Below are positions 9,823 to 18,036 of a stretch of 64,000 nucleotides of DNA, piece after piece (the first letter of the stretch is position 1; every line of letters starts with the position of its first letter). The notes below the pieces were generated by a model that had not been told where the DNA came from, did no database searches, and saw only the letters and a list, made by a program, of their open reading frames with translations. Both the position numbers and the translations under genes were made by a program. The stretch covers positions 3,122,001-3,186,000 of the forward strand of contig JNLK01000001.1 in NCBI GenBank assembly GCA_000703065.1, read 5' to 3'. This DNA comes from Lachnospiraceae bacterium AC2029 (lineage in GTDB: Bacteria; Bacillota; Clostridia; Lachnospirales; Lachnospiraceae).

Positions 9823-9892
9823 CTCAAAGAAATTCTATTATCTCCAAAGGGAAAGATTGAAAAATACTGTTTCATTTGATTGCGGTTTATGA

Positions 9893-9898
9893 TATAAT
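9893..9898 (+). promoter_or_regulatory. -10 box of the ppdK promoter
   Basis: TATAAT in an AT-rich stretch, 95 bases before the ppdK start. No strong -35 box is seen at the standard distance. The leader between here and ppdK contains the GC-rich segment GCAGTCGCGGAG and ends with AGGAGG at 9977-9982. Confidence 0.5.
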
Positions 9899-9992
9899 AT
9901 TTCGCAGTCGCGGAGTCTTTCAGTTGCATTCGGCATATTCGAGGGGTGCTCCGCAGAAAACAATACATTTTATGTAGGAGGTATCTAGTAAC

Positions 9993-12632
9993 ATGGCAAA
10001 GAAATGGGTCTACATGTTCAGTGAAGGCGACATGACGATGCGGAATCTTCTTGGTGGTAAGGGCGCGAACCTGGCTGAAATGACAGGTATCGGACTTCCG
10101 GTTCCCCAGGGATTCACGATTACAACCGAGGCTTGTACTCAGTATTATGAGGACGGCCGCAAGATCAACGACGAGATCATGGCTCAGGCTATGGAAGGCG
10201 TTGCAAAGATGGAGGAAATCAACGGCAAGAAGTTCGGTGACAAGCAGAATCCGCTGCTGGTTTCCGTACGTTCCGGTGCGAGAGCATCCATGCCCGGTAT
10301 GATGGATACCATCCTGAACCTCGGTCTGAATGACGAGGTAGTAGCTTCGATGATCGCAGGAAATCCGGATCCGAAGTTCGAGCGTTTCGTATATGACTCT
10401 TATCGTCGTTTCATCCAGATGTTCTCTGACGTCGTTATGGAAGTCGGCAAGAAGTATTTCGAGCAGCTGATCGACAAGATGAAGGAAGAGAAGGGCGTTC
10501 AGTATGACGTTGACCTTACAGCTGCTGATCTGAAGACTCTGGCTGAGCAGTTCAAGGCTGAGTACAAGAACCAGCTGGGTGAGGACTTCCCGTCTGATCC
10601 TGTTACACAGCTGAAGCTGGCTATCGAGGCTGTATTCCGTTCATGGGATAACCCGAGAGCAAACGTTTACCGTCGTGACAACGATATCCCGTATTCCTGG
10701 GGTACAGCTGTAAACGTAATGCCGATGGTATTCGGTAACCTGAATGATGAGTCCGGTACCGGTGTTGCATTTACACGTGATCCCGCAACAGGCGAGAACA
10801 AGCTGATGGGTGAGTTCCTGAAGAACGCACAGGGCGAGGACGTAGTTGCAGGTGTTCGTACACCGATGCCGATCGCTCAGATGGAGCAGGAGTTCCCGGA
10901 GGCATACGCTGATTTCATCAAGGTTTGCGATATCCTTGAGAATCACTATCATGATATGCAGGATATGGAGTTCACTGTTGAGAACAAGAAGCTCTACATG
11001 CTGCAGTGCCGTAATGGTAAGAGAACAGCTCCGGCTGCTCTGAAGATCGCATGCGACCTGGTTGACGAGGGACACAAGTCCGAGAAGGAAGCGGTTGCAA
11101 TGATCGATCCGCGTAACCTGGATACACTTCTTCACCCGCAGTTCGATGCAGCAGCCCTTAAGGCAGCTACACCGCTCGGCAAGGGTCTTGGTGCTTCTCC
11201 GGGTGCTGCATGTGGTAAGGCCGTATTCACAGCTGATGATGCTGTAGAGTGGGCTGCACGCGGTGAGAAGGTCGTTCTGGTTCGTCTGGAGACATCTCCG
11301 GAGGATATCACAGGTATGAAGGCTGCTCAGGGTATCCTGACAGTTCGTGGTGGTATGACATCTCACGCTGCCGTAGTTGCACGTGGTATGGGTACCTGCT
11401 GCGTATCCGGTTGTGGCGACATCGTTATGGATGAGGAGAACAAGAAGTTCACTCTTGGCGGAAAGACCTTCAATGAGGGTGATCCGATCTCCATCGATGG
11501 TACAACAGGTAACATTTATGAGGGTCTTATCCCGACCGTTGATGCTCAGATCGCCGGCGAGTTCGGCCGCATCATGGCTTGGGCTGACAAGTATCGTAAG
11601 CTGAAGGTTCGTACAAATGCAGATACACCGGCAGACGCTAAGAAGGCTCGTGAGCTGGGTGCTGAGGGTATCGGTCTTTGCCGTACAGAGCATATGTTCT
11701 TCGAGGAAGACAGAATTGCTGCATTCCGTGAGATGATCTGTGCTGACACTGTAGAAGCAAGAGAGAAGGCTCTTGATAAGATCCTTCCGTATCAGCAGGG
11801 AGACTTCAAGGCTCTGTATGAAGCACTTGAGGGCAATCCGGTAACCATCCGTTTCCTGGATCCCCCGCTTCATGAGTTCGTTCCTCATGAGGAAGCTGAG
11901 CAGATCAAGCTTGCTAACGACCTTGGCAAGACACTGGATGAGGTTAAGGCTATCGTTGAGTCCCTGAAGGAGTTCAACCCGATGATGGGTCATCGTGGAT
12001 GCCGTCTTGCAGTTACCTATCCGGAGATCGCAAAGATGCAGACAAAGGCAGTTATCCGTGCAGCTATCGAGGTTCAGAAGGCTCATCCGGATTGGAATGT
12101 AAAGCCGGAGATCATGATCCCGCTTACCTGCGAGCTGAAGGAGCTTAAGTTCGTTAAGAAGGTTGTTGTTGAGACAGCAGATGCTGAGATCGCAGCAGCA
12201 GGCGCTACCCTTGAGTACGAGGTTGGTACCATGATCGAGATCCCGAGAGCAGCTCTGACAGCTGATGAGATCGCTACAGAGGCAGACTTCTTCTGCTTCG
12301 GTACAAACGACCTTACTCAGATGACATTCGGCTTCTCCCGTGATGATGCAGGTAAGTTCCTGGATGCATACTATGACACCAAGATCTTCGAGAATGATCC
12401 GTTCGCTAAGCTGGATCAGACAGGTGTTGGTAAGCTGATGAAGATGGCAATCGATCTTGGTAAGCCGGTTAATCCGAAGCTTCACGTAGGTATCTGCGGC
12501 GAGCACGGTGGAGATCCGTCTTCCGTAGAGTTCTGCCATAAGATCGGTCTTGACTATGTATCCTGCTCACCGTTCCGTGTACCGGTAGCTCGTCTGGCAG
12601 CAGCTCAGGCAGCGATCGCTGAGGAGCAGTAA
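9993..12632 (+). CDS. ppdK: Pyruvate, phosphate dikinase
   Basis: PPDK interconverts pyruvate, ATP and phosphate with PEP, AMP and pyrophosphate; in anaerobic Clostridia it works in PPi-linked glycolysis or PEP formation. The 879-residue chain has the N-terminal ATP-grasp domain (LLGGKGANLAEM start, SVRSGARASMPGMMDT loop), the swivelling phosphohistidine domain with GGMTSHAAVVARG where the His is residue 458, and the C-terminal PEP/pyruvate barrel with GICGEHGGDP, whose Cys835 is the expected acid/base. Length equals the family norm. Codon use is strongly biased toward a few codons, consistent with high expression. It is monocistronic, with a promoter upstream and a terminator directly after. 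Confidence 0.97.
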   Translation: MAKKWVYMFSEGDMTMRNLLGGKGANLAEMTGIGLPVPQGFTITTEACTQYYEDGRKINDEIMAQAMEGVAKMEEINGKKFGDKQNPLLVSVRSGARASMPGMMDTILNLGLNDEVVASMIAGNPDPKFERFVYDSYRRFIQMFSDVVMEVGKKYFEQLIDKMKEEKGVQYDVDLTAADLKTLAEQFKAEYKNQLGEDFPSDPVTQLKLAIEAVFRSWDNPRANVYRRDNDIPYSWGTAVNVMPMVFGNLNDESGTGVAFTRDPATGENKLMGEFLKNAQGEDVVAGVRTPMPIAQMEQEFPEAYADFIKVCDILENHYHDMQDMEFTVENKKLYMLQCRNGKRTAPAALKIACDLVDEGHKSEKEAVAMIDPRNLDTLLHPQFDAAALKAATPLGKGLGASPGAACGKAVFTADDAVEWAARGEKVVLVRLETSPEDITGMKAAQGILTVRGGMTSHAAVVARGMGTCCVSGCGDIVMDEENKKFTLGGKTFNEGDPISIDGTTGNIYEGLIPTVDAQIAGEFGRIMAWADKYRKLKVRTNADTPADAKKARELGAEGIGLCRTEHMFFEEDRIAAFREMICADTVEAREKALDKILPYQQGDFKALYEALEGNPVTIRFLDPPLHEFVPHEEAEQIKLANDLGKTLDEVKAIVESLKEFNPMMGHRGCRLAVTYPEIAKMQTKAVIRAAIEVQKAHPDWNVKPEIMIPLTCELKELKFVKKVVVETADAEIAAAGATLEYEVGTMIEIPRAALTADEIATEADFFCFGTNDLTQMTFGFSRDDAGKFLDAYYDTKIFENDPFAKLDQTGVGKLMKMAIDLGKPVNPKLHVGICGEHGGDPSSVEFCHKIGLDYVSCSPFRVPVARLAAAQAAIAEEQ

Positions 12633-12662
12633 GATCAGGTTCAAACTGAATCAATTCATTTT

Positions 12663-12695
12663 GGCGGAGCAGGCTTTCCTGCTCCGCCATTTATT
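12663..12695 (+). terminator. Rho-independent terminator after ppdK
   Basis: An 11-bp perfect GC-rich stem (12663-12673 with 12678-12688), loop CTTT, followed by ATTTATTT. It ends the ppdK transcript. Confidence 0.85.
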
Positions 12696-12760
12696 TGCGC
12701 GATACGGCCGTCAAGCGTGTGCCGTGCTTGCAGGAGCACGCATTTGACTGCCAACGCGAT

Positions 12761-12796
12761 ATCGAGTAGAAGGGGAATCCCCCCCTCCTACTCGAT
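12761..12796 (+). other. Hairpin ending like the local group II intron 3' end
   Basis: ATCGAGTAG (12761-12769) pairs with CTACTCGAT (12788-12796), with an inner AGGGG/CCCCT stem. The right half, CCCCCTCCTACTCGATT, is identical to the 3' end of the group II intron at 40571-40587, and like that intron it lies just downstream of a terminator hairpin. No intron 5' end or domain V is visible here. I read this as a scar or remnant of a related intron, with moderate to low confidence. Confidence 0.35.
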
Positions 12797-12804
12797 TGTG
12801 TCTG

Positions 12805-12925
12805 GATCAATGGTAACAGGAGGTAAGAAATGGTACTATTTCAAGAACGGCGTCATGGTGGATGGCTGGCAGAAGATCGGCAGCAACTGGTACTATTTTA
12901 AGAAGGGTACCATGATGGACGGCAT
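12805..12925 (+). pseudogene. Fragment of a CW-binding-repeat surface protein gene
   Basis: About 38 codons encode two cell-wall-binding (choline-binding type) repeats, GGKKWYYFKNGVMVDGWQ and then GSNWYYFKKGTMMDG. They closely resemble the repeats of the intact surface protein at 14397. There is no start codon, signal peptide or ligand-binding part upstream, and the frame runs into unrelated sequence (ILTILMVSTNEKNG) and stops at 13019. The hairpin with the intron-like end abuts it on the left. This is a decayed piece of a second LRR/CW-binding gene, probably broken by recombination between repeats or by mobile element activity. Confidence 0.7.
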
Positions 12926-13112
12926 TCTGACTATCCTAATGGTTTCGACGAATGAAAAGAACGGATGGAAGAAGTGGACCATTTGTGTTACTATATTCAT
13001 GTGCGACTTTTGCAGTTGAATACGAGGGTATGACATCGTGTTTTTCCACAGAGAGGATTAAAGATGTGTGGGTAGAGGAAATGGAGTTTTAGTTTGATAT
13101 GGAGAGATAAAC

Positions 13113-13967
13113 ATGCCAAAAACATCCATACGTTTTTTTGAAGATATACCGGTGCGCGCCGTTTGGGATGAAGATAGTTCTAAGTGGTGGTTTTGTGCTA
13201 TGGATATTGCGGAAGCTCTGACCAAAAGTAAGAACCCGCGCGTATATTGGGCGACTATAAAAAGAAGAAATAGTGAGTTGTTTGCAAATTGCAAACAACT
13301 GAAATTGAAAGCGCATGACGGCAAATTTTACAATACAGATGTCGTGGACGAGCTGGGATTTAACGCAATTATTGCGTTGATTCCGAGCAAAAAAGCCGAA
13401 GTTTTCATCCGGTGGATGAAAAATATGGAGACCTCGCTTGACGAAAAAAGCAAACAAAGAGCGTACGAGCTTTTTGAAAGCGGTTTTATCAACAACATCG
13501 AAGTCGGAACAACGAAGGGGCTTCAGCAGATTCACGGGTACATTTTCGGCGGGCTTTATGATTTTGCAGGGCAGATCAGAACGCTCAATATCGCGAAAGG
13601 AGGTTTTGCCTTTGCTCCTGCGCTGTATCTGGAAGGGACTCTCGCGGATATAGAAAAAATGCCGGAAAGCACAATTGAAGAGATCGTCAATAAATACGTT
13701 GAAATGAATGTGGCTCATCCGTTTATGGAGGGCAATGGCAGAAGTACGCGCATCTGGCTTGATCTGATCCTGAAAAAAAATCTAAAAAAATGCGTTGATT
13801 GGAGTCTGATCGACAAAAAGGATTATCTTTCTGCTATGCGTGAAAGTGTTAATGATCCGACGATGATTTATGGATTGATAAAGAACGCCCTGACGGATGA
13901 TATTCAAAACCGTGAGATGATCATGAAAGGCATTGACTATTCGTATTACTATGAGTCAGAAGAATAA
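13113..13967 (+). CDS. Bro-N/Fic domain protein (probable AMP-transferase)
   Basis: A 284-residue protein with an N-terminal Bro-N-like domain (roughly residues 5-105: [22 protein letters not shown], written here only in part, then [20 protein letters not shown]) and a C-terminal Fic domain. Fic enzymes transfer AMP or another nucleotide group to Ser/Thr/Tyr hydroxyls. The active-site motif HPFMEGNGR is complete at residues 202-210. The C-terminal tail carries SYYYES (277-282), which resembles the class III inhibitory motif [S/T]xxxE[G/N] known from NmFic, with Glu281 kept. This suggests a self-inhibited enzyme without a separate antitoxin. RBS GGAGAG precedes the ATG. The gene sits alone in an accessory patch and is AT-rich compared with ppdK. 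Confidence 0.85.
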   Translation: MPKTSIRFFEDIPVRAVWDEDSSKWWFCAMDIAEALTKSKNPRVYWATIKRRNSELFANCKQLKLKAHDGKFYNTDVVDELGFNAIIALIPSKKAEVFIRWMKNMETSLDEKSKQRAYELFESGFINNIEVGTTKGLQQIHGYIFGGLYDFAGQIRTLNIAKGGFAFAPALYLEGTLADIEKMPESTIEEIVNKYVEMNVAHPFMEGNGRSTRIWLDLILKKNLKKCVDWSLIDKKDYLSAMRESVNDPTMIYGLIKNALTDDIQNREMIMKGIDYSYYYESEE

Positions 13968-14164
13968 GAAGCGTGAGACTTGGATAAACTTGATTAGTAG
14001 AAAGCTATGCAGGGATTAATGACAAAACTAAAATGATGCAAAGAAATATTTTGATCAGGAAGCTACAGTCTCAGCCGATAGCCTTGAAGCGGAATTACTT
14101 GAACCGGAACGAAAACCATTAGAGAACGGTGATATTGTTTATTCTGTTTTTTTTTGATATACTT
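13968..14164 (+). other. Gene-free stretch with a possible coding remnant
   Basis: No start codon with a ribosome site is seen. One frame is open from about 14030 to 14157 and reads like protein (for example YFDQEATVSADSLEAELL, then LENGDIV), which could be the decayed tail of a lost gene. I would not call a product. Confidence 0.25.
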
Positions 14165-14170
14165 TATAAT
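14165..14170 (+). promoter_or_regulatory. -10 box upstream of the repeat-containing leader
   Basis: TATAAT in a very T-rich region, about 230 bases before the surface protein at 14397. The -35 region is not clear (TTGTTT or TTCTGT are candidates). If used, the transcript would carry the (CCGA)6 repeat and then the terminator at 14328 in its leader. Confidence 0.4.
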
Positions 14171-14232
14171 TGTTTACAGAGAACAGAGAGGTATGACAGT
14201 TGACAAAGAGATTTATACTTGAGAAAATCTTA

Positions 14233-14256
14233 CCGACCGACCGACCGACCGACCGA
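14233..14256 (+). repeat. (CCGA)6 tetranucleotide repeat in a short leader ORF
   Basis: Six exact CCGA copies. A short frame from TTG at 14200 (GAGAGG about eight bases upstream) to TAA at 14280 reads MTKRFILEKILPTDRPTDRW and then SYYAMT, passing through the repeat. Because the unit is four bases, gain or loss of one copy changes the downstream frame; another frame then continues from the ATG at 14256 to a stop at 14336. Tetranucleotide tracts of this kind are classic slipped-strand phase-variation sites. Confidence 0.6.
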
Positions 14257-14327
14257 TGGTCATATTATGCGATGACGTAACCTGTGATTTGAAAGGTTCG
14301 TTTCATTATTATGCCGTAAATATGAAT

Positions 14328-14364
14328 CCTGTATGACCTTATGTGAGTCATACAGGGTTTTTTT
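14328..14364 (+). terminator. Terminator or attenuator 33 bases before the LRR surface gene
   Basis: CCTGTATGAC (14328-14337) pairs perfectly with GTCATACAGG (14347-14356), followed by G and seven T. It lies between the repeat-containing leader ORF and the ribosome site of the surface gene, with no room for another promoter, so it may act as an attenuator for that gene. Confidence 0.75.
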
Positions 14365-14396
14365 GTGGAATTAAATATAAAAAGAGGAGGATGAAA

Positions 14397-16511
14397 ATGA
14401 GATTGAAGTGGAAACTTGGGGCTGCGGCTGCTATGCTTGCGGCAGGATTGTCGTGCATATCACCTACAGGTGTGAATGCGGAGGAATTGGGGATTCCGAT
14501 TGATAAAGATCATTTTCCTGATGAGAAGTTTCGGGATTATATCACAGAAGACTGTGATGAGGATAAGAACCATTATTTGTCTGAACAGGAAATTGCTGCG
14601 ACAACGGAATTGTACTTCGATAACGAGATCACAGATATTACGGGGGTGAGGTATTTTACATCGTTGTCAAAGGCTCACTTCACTTTCAGCGGGGTAGAAG
14701 ATATAGATTTAAGTGGATTAGTTTCTTTGACTTATTTTGAAAAATATGGTCAGGACGCTAACACCATAAATCTGACCGGGTGTACATCTCTTTCAGAAAT
14801 AGATATAGGGGGTAAAATAGGTGATCTGAACGTTAGTGGCTGTACATCCCTTCCGGAAATAGAATTAGAGAATACTGAGATAGGAGACTTGAGCTGTATT
14901 GGCTGCACATCCCTTACATATTTGAATCTAGGGGATTCTTCGTTAGACAATAAGCTGACAGGAACCTTGGATGTGAGAGATTGTTCTGCGCTTGCCGATT
15001 TGACCTGTGATGGTCTGGGACTGACAGGGTTAAAGGTGAGCGGATGCGCTTCGCTTAAAAGGATTACATGTTGCGGAAACAATCTTCAAAGTCTGGATGC
15101 GAGCGGACTTCCCGAACTAACCGAATTATGGGTTTCATCTGAAGAGCGTCATGATATTATTGGAAATCCGATGAAATCGTTAAAACTGGATGGTTGCTTA
15201 TCACTTGCCTGGATATACTGCAGTGGATGTCAGTTGGAGAGCCTTGATGCAAGCAGTTGTCAGAATTTGTATTATCTGGAATGTAATAAGAATATACTGA
15301 CGAGTCTGGATGTAAGCGGTTGCACAAGGCTGGATACATTGTTATGCAATCAGAATTCTCTAACAACGCTTGACTTGAGTGGCTGTTCTGCTCTTTACAG
15401 TTTGGAATGTAGCCAGAATCAACTGACGAGTCTGGATGTGAGTGGTTGCACAAATTTGAGATTTTTGGGATGCAATCAGAATTCTTTAACAACACTTGAT
15501 CTAAGTTCCTGTTCTAATCTCTTCAGTTTGGACTGTAGCAGTAATAAACTGATGAGTCTGGATGTGAGTGCTGCCCCTGATTTTTACGAATTAATAGTTG
15601 ATCACAATAGTATCACTACATTGGAGATCATCAATAACAAATACTTGGTGGAGGCTGTAAACAGTGGAGAAAAGCGTAGCACTTCGGATGTGATTGAGTA
15701 TTATGACTCGAGAGAGCAACTCAGAATTCGGGTTGATGAAAATGTTGTTTTGGTTACCGGGAAAGTAGAACCGGAGCTGAAGGGTTGGCAGGACATCAAT
15801 GGTAAGAGGTATTATTTCAAGAACGGAGCACCGCTTACCGGAAAGCAGAAGATCGATACAAAGTTCTATTATTTCAGCACTGCTGCAAAGACCCTGGGTC
15901 AACTGCAGACAGGAAAGATCAAGATCGGAACCAAATTCTACTATTTCAGCCCCAAGTCAAAGCCGGTTGGACAGATGCAGACAGGCTGGCAGCAGATCGG
16001 AAAAGACTGGTATTACTTTGGTTCTGACGGAACCATGCTGACGGGCTGGCAGGAGATCGACAAGAAGTGGTATTATCTCAAGGCCGGCATCATGGTAAAC
16101 GGCTGGCAGGAGATCAGCAAGAAGTGGTATTATTTCAAGAACGGCGTCATGATGGACGGCTGGCAGCAGATCGGAAAGAAATGGTATTATTTCAAGGACG
16201 GCGTCATGATGGACGGCTGGCAGCAGATCGGAAAGAAATGGTATTATTTCAAGGGCGGCGTCATGATGGACGGCTGGCAGCAGATCGGAAAGAAATGGTA
16301 TTATTTCAAAGGCGGCGTCATGATGGACGGCTGGCAGCAGATTGGTAAGAAGTGGTATTTCTTTAAGTCGGGTATCATGCAGACCGGATGGGTCAGGACA
16401 GGCGGAAAGTGGTATTACTTCGGTACGGATGGCATCATGGTGACCGGTTCCAGAAAGATCGGTTCCAAAACCTATACCTTCAGTGCGAGCGGAGTCTGTC
16501 TGAATCCGTAA
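14397..16511 (+). CDS. Secreted LRR and cell-wall-binding-repeat surface protein
   Basis: A 704-residue surface protein. The ATG at 14397 is chosen because AGAGGAGG ends six bases before it. A signal peptide ends near GVNA-EE. Residues ~30-430 form an LRR domain of Cys-containing repeats such as LTSLDVSGCTNLRFL and LTTLDLSGCSALYSL. The C-terminal ~250 residues are CW-binding (choline-binding type) repeats of the form GWQQIGKKWYYFK-x-GVMMD, about ten in all, which bind cell-wall polymers non-covalently. LicD in the next locus would be consistent with phosphocholine-type wall decoration as ligand, but that is inference. It may be controlled by the upstream attenuator and repeat. The LRR part is probably a ligand- or adhesion-binding surface. 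Confidence 0.88.
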   Translation: MRLKWKLGAAAAMLAAGLSCISPTGVNAEELGIPIDKDHFPDEKFRDYITEDCDEDKNHYLSEQEIAATTELYFDNEITDITGVRYFTSLSKAHFTFSGVEDIDLSGLVSLTYFEKYGQDANTINLTGCTSLSEIDIGGKIGDLNVSGCTSLPEIELENTEIGDLSCIGCTSLTYLNLGDSSLDNKLTGTLDVRDCSALADLTCDGLGLTGLKVSGCASLKRITCCGNNLQSLDASGLPELTELWVSSEERHDIIGNPMKSLKLDGCLSLAWIYCSGCQLESLDASSCQNLYYLECNKNILTSLDVSGCTRLDTLLCNQNSLTTLDLSGCSALYSLECSQNQLTSLDVSGCTNLRFLGCNQNSLTTLDLSSCSNLFSLDCSSNKLMSLDVSAAPDFYELIVDHNSITTLEIINNKYLVEAVNSGEKRSTSDVIEYYDSREQLRIRVDENVVLVTGKVEPELKGWQDINGKRYYFKNGAPLTGKQKIDTKFYYFSTAAKTLGQLQTGKIKIGTKFYYFSPKSKPVGQMQTGWQQIGKDWYYFGSDGTMLTGWQEIDKKWYYLKAGIMVNGWQEISKKWYYFKNGVMMDGWQQIGKKWYYFKDGVMMDGWQQIGKKWYYFKGGVMMDGWQQIGKKWYYFKGGVMMDGWQQIGKKWYFFKSGIMQTGWVRTGGKWYYFGTDGIMVTGSRKIGSKTYTFSASGVCLNP
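16158..16385 (+). repeat. Four near-identical 57-bp coding repeats
   Basis: Units start at 16158, 16215, 16272 and 16329 and encode the 19-residue CW-binding module. The middle copies are almost identical at DNA level, so copy number is likely to change by unequal recombination, and short-read assembly here may be unreliable. Confidence 0.85.
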
Positions 16512-16525
16512 AAAAAGATTATAAG

Positions 16526-16562
16526 AAACAGCCTGTGGTTGATCCGCCGCAGGCTGTTTTTC
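16526..16562 (+). terminator. Rho-independent terminator after the LRR/CW protein
   Basis: AAACAGCCTG (16526-16535) pairs with CAGGCTGTTT (16550-16559), with an inner TGG/CCG pairing, and ends in a T run. Confidence 0.8.
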
Positions 16563-16635
16563 TGTGACGAAACGGGGTGGGAAAATGCCCTGTGATCCGG
16601 TGCAAATCTGATGTGTGAGAGAATCGCATTTTCCC

Positions 16636-16664
16636 TTGATATGGAAAGGGGTTTAGGATATAAT
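16636..16664 (+). promoter_or_regulatory. Sigma-A-type promoter of the surface-modification locus
   Basis: TTGATA (16636-16641), 17-bp spacer, TATAAT (16659-16664). It lies 50 bases before the glycosyltransferase start and is one of the best promoters in the window. Confidence 0.75.
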
Positions 16665-16714
16665 ACCCATGTATGCCCTGACGTACATACACACCTGTTT
16701 TTTGGAGAAAGAGC

Positions 16715-17941
16715 ATGGAGAAGCAACCACTTGTCAGCGTCCTTGTGCCGGTCTATATGATCGACCGGTACGTGGGTATCTGTGTGGAAAGCATTGTGAA
16801 TCAGACGTATCCGAATCTTGAGATCATTCTGGTGGATGACGGGTCGAAGGATCGGTGTCCGGAGATCTGTGATCTGTATGCATCGAAGGATTCCCGGATT
16901 AAGGTGGTTCATAAGGAAAATGGAGGACTGGTGTCCGCAAGAAAGGCTGGTCTCGCAGTAGCGACGGGTAGCCTGATTTCCTATGTGGATGGGGATGACT
17001 GGATCGGTTCCCGTTTTATCGAGAAGCTTGTCACTGCATGGCAGGAGACGGATGCGGATATGGTATGCGCCGGACAGACGAGGGTGATCTTCGACCGGAA
17101 GGCCGAGCTTCTGAATACGATCCCCGTGGGAGTGTATGAAGGAGAGGCGCTGAAGGATCTTCAGAAGGAAATGATGTCCTGCGGTACATTTTACAGACCG
17201 GGTATTACCACCTACGTATGGAACAAGCTCTTCCGGAGAGAGGTGGTGGAGGAAGTACAAATGCAGGTGGACGAGGCAATCTCCATCGGCGAGGATGCGG
17301 CCGTCACCTATCCGGCATTGCTTCGTTGCAGATGTGTGGCCGTTACGGACAATACGGAATATCATTACAGGCAGAGAGAGGACTCTATGCTGAAGCAGAG
17401 TGTCGGATTCTCGGCGGAGGCAGGGAAGCTCAGAAGCCTGTACGAATATATGATGCGTTGGAAGGATGGAGTGGAGAACGCAGAGCAGCTGAGTCTTACC
17501 GAACAGATCACGGACTATGTGCTTTCCATCTGTATCATGCGCTCCGGAGGAAGGCTTCCGGAGGATGATTACTCCACCTTTGACAAGGCTTACTATGGAA
17601 AGAGGGTTGTGATCTACAGTGCAGGAACCTTCGGTCAGCAGCTGGTGAACCGTTTCCGGGAGACCGGGCATTGCAGGGTGGTCGGCTGGATCGACGACGA
17701 TTACTGGGAATACCGCAGGTGCTGCCTGAATGTGGACCCGATCGAGCAGATCACGGAAATGGAATTCGATTATGTGCTTGTTGCTTCCGTAAATGAAGAT
17801 TTCTCGGAACAGACGGTACAGAGGCTGGCAGAGTATGGGGTGAGCCGCCGCAGGATCCTGACGGTGACGGTTCCGAAGACACTGGAACGAAGAGAGATGC
17901 TGACAAAGCGTTTCCTGTATGGTGGGAATTCTCATGCATGA
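16715..17941 (+). CDS. GT2-family glycosyltransferase with C-terminal Rossmann-like domain
   Basis: A 408-residue cytosolic glycosyltransferase. Residues 1-~230 are a GT-A fold: VSVLVPVYMIDRYVG at the start, EIILVDDGSKDRCPEI, and the metal-binding VDGDDW with the acidic cluster at D92-D95. Such enzymes transfer a sugar from a nucleotide-sugar onto a lipid-linked or surface glycan. The C-terminal part (from about residue 285) contains KRVVIYSAGTFGQQLVNRF, which looks like a small nucleotide-binding Rossmann-like module seen in some polysaccharide enzymes. GGAG precedes the ATG. It heads the surface locus behind a strong promoter. The donor and acceptor cannot be told from sequence. Confidence 0.85.
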   Translation: MEKQPLVSVLVPVYMIDRYVGICVESIVNQTYPNLEIILVDDGSKDRCPEICDLYASKDSRIKVVHKENGGLVSARKAGLAVATGSLISYVDGDDWIGSRFIEKLVTAWQETDADMVCAGQTRVIFDRKAELLNTIPVGVYEGEALKDLQKEMMSCGTFYRPGITTYVWNKLFRREVVEEVQMQVDEAISIGEDAAVTYPALLRCRCVAVTDNTEYHYRQREDSMLKQSVGFSAEAGKLRSLYEYMMRWKDGVENAEQLSLTEQITDYVLSICIMRSGGRLPEDDYSTFDKAYYGKRVVIYSAGTFGQQLVNRFRETGHCRVVGWIDDDYWEYRRCCLNVDPIEQITEMEFDYVLVASVNEDFSEQTVQRLAEYGVSRRRILTVTVPKTLERREMLTKRFLYGGNSHA

Positions 17942-18036
17942 TGAGGTTTCCGGCCGGAAGATTTTGTCCTGACATTTTCATGCAGAGATAAGCGGACAGG
18001 TATTGGGTATGTAGAAGGTTATGGAGGAGGTTGATT

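Noticed and set aside
10641-12539. Long antisense open frame (632 codons) inside ppdK
   Set aside because: It is the mirror of a highly codon-biased gene; its product is Cys/Leu-rich without domain features. ppdK itself is certain.
12717-13019. Complete 100-residue gene
   Set aside because: It lacks signal peptide and ribosome site, and only the middle 38 codons are family-like, so it is better read as a fragment.
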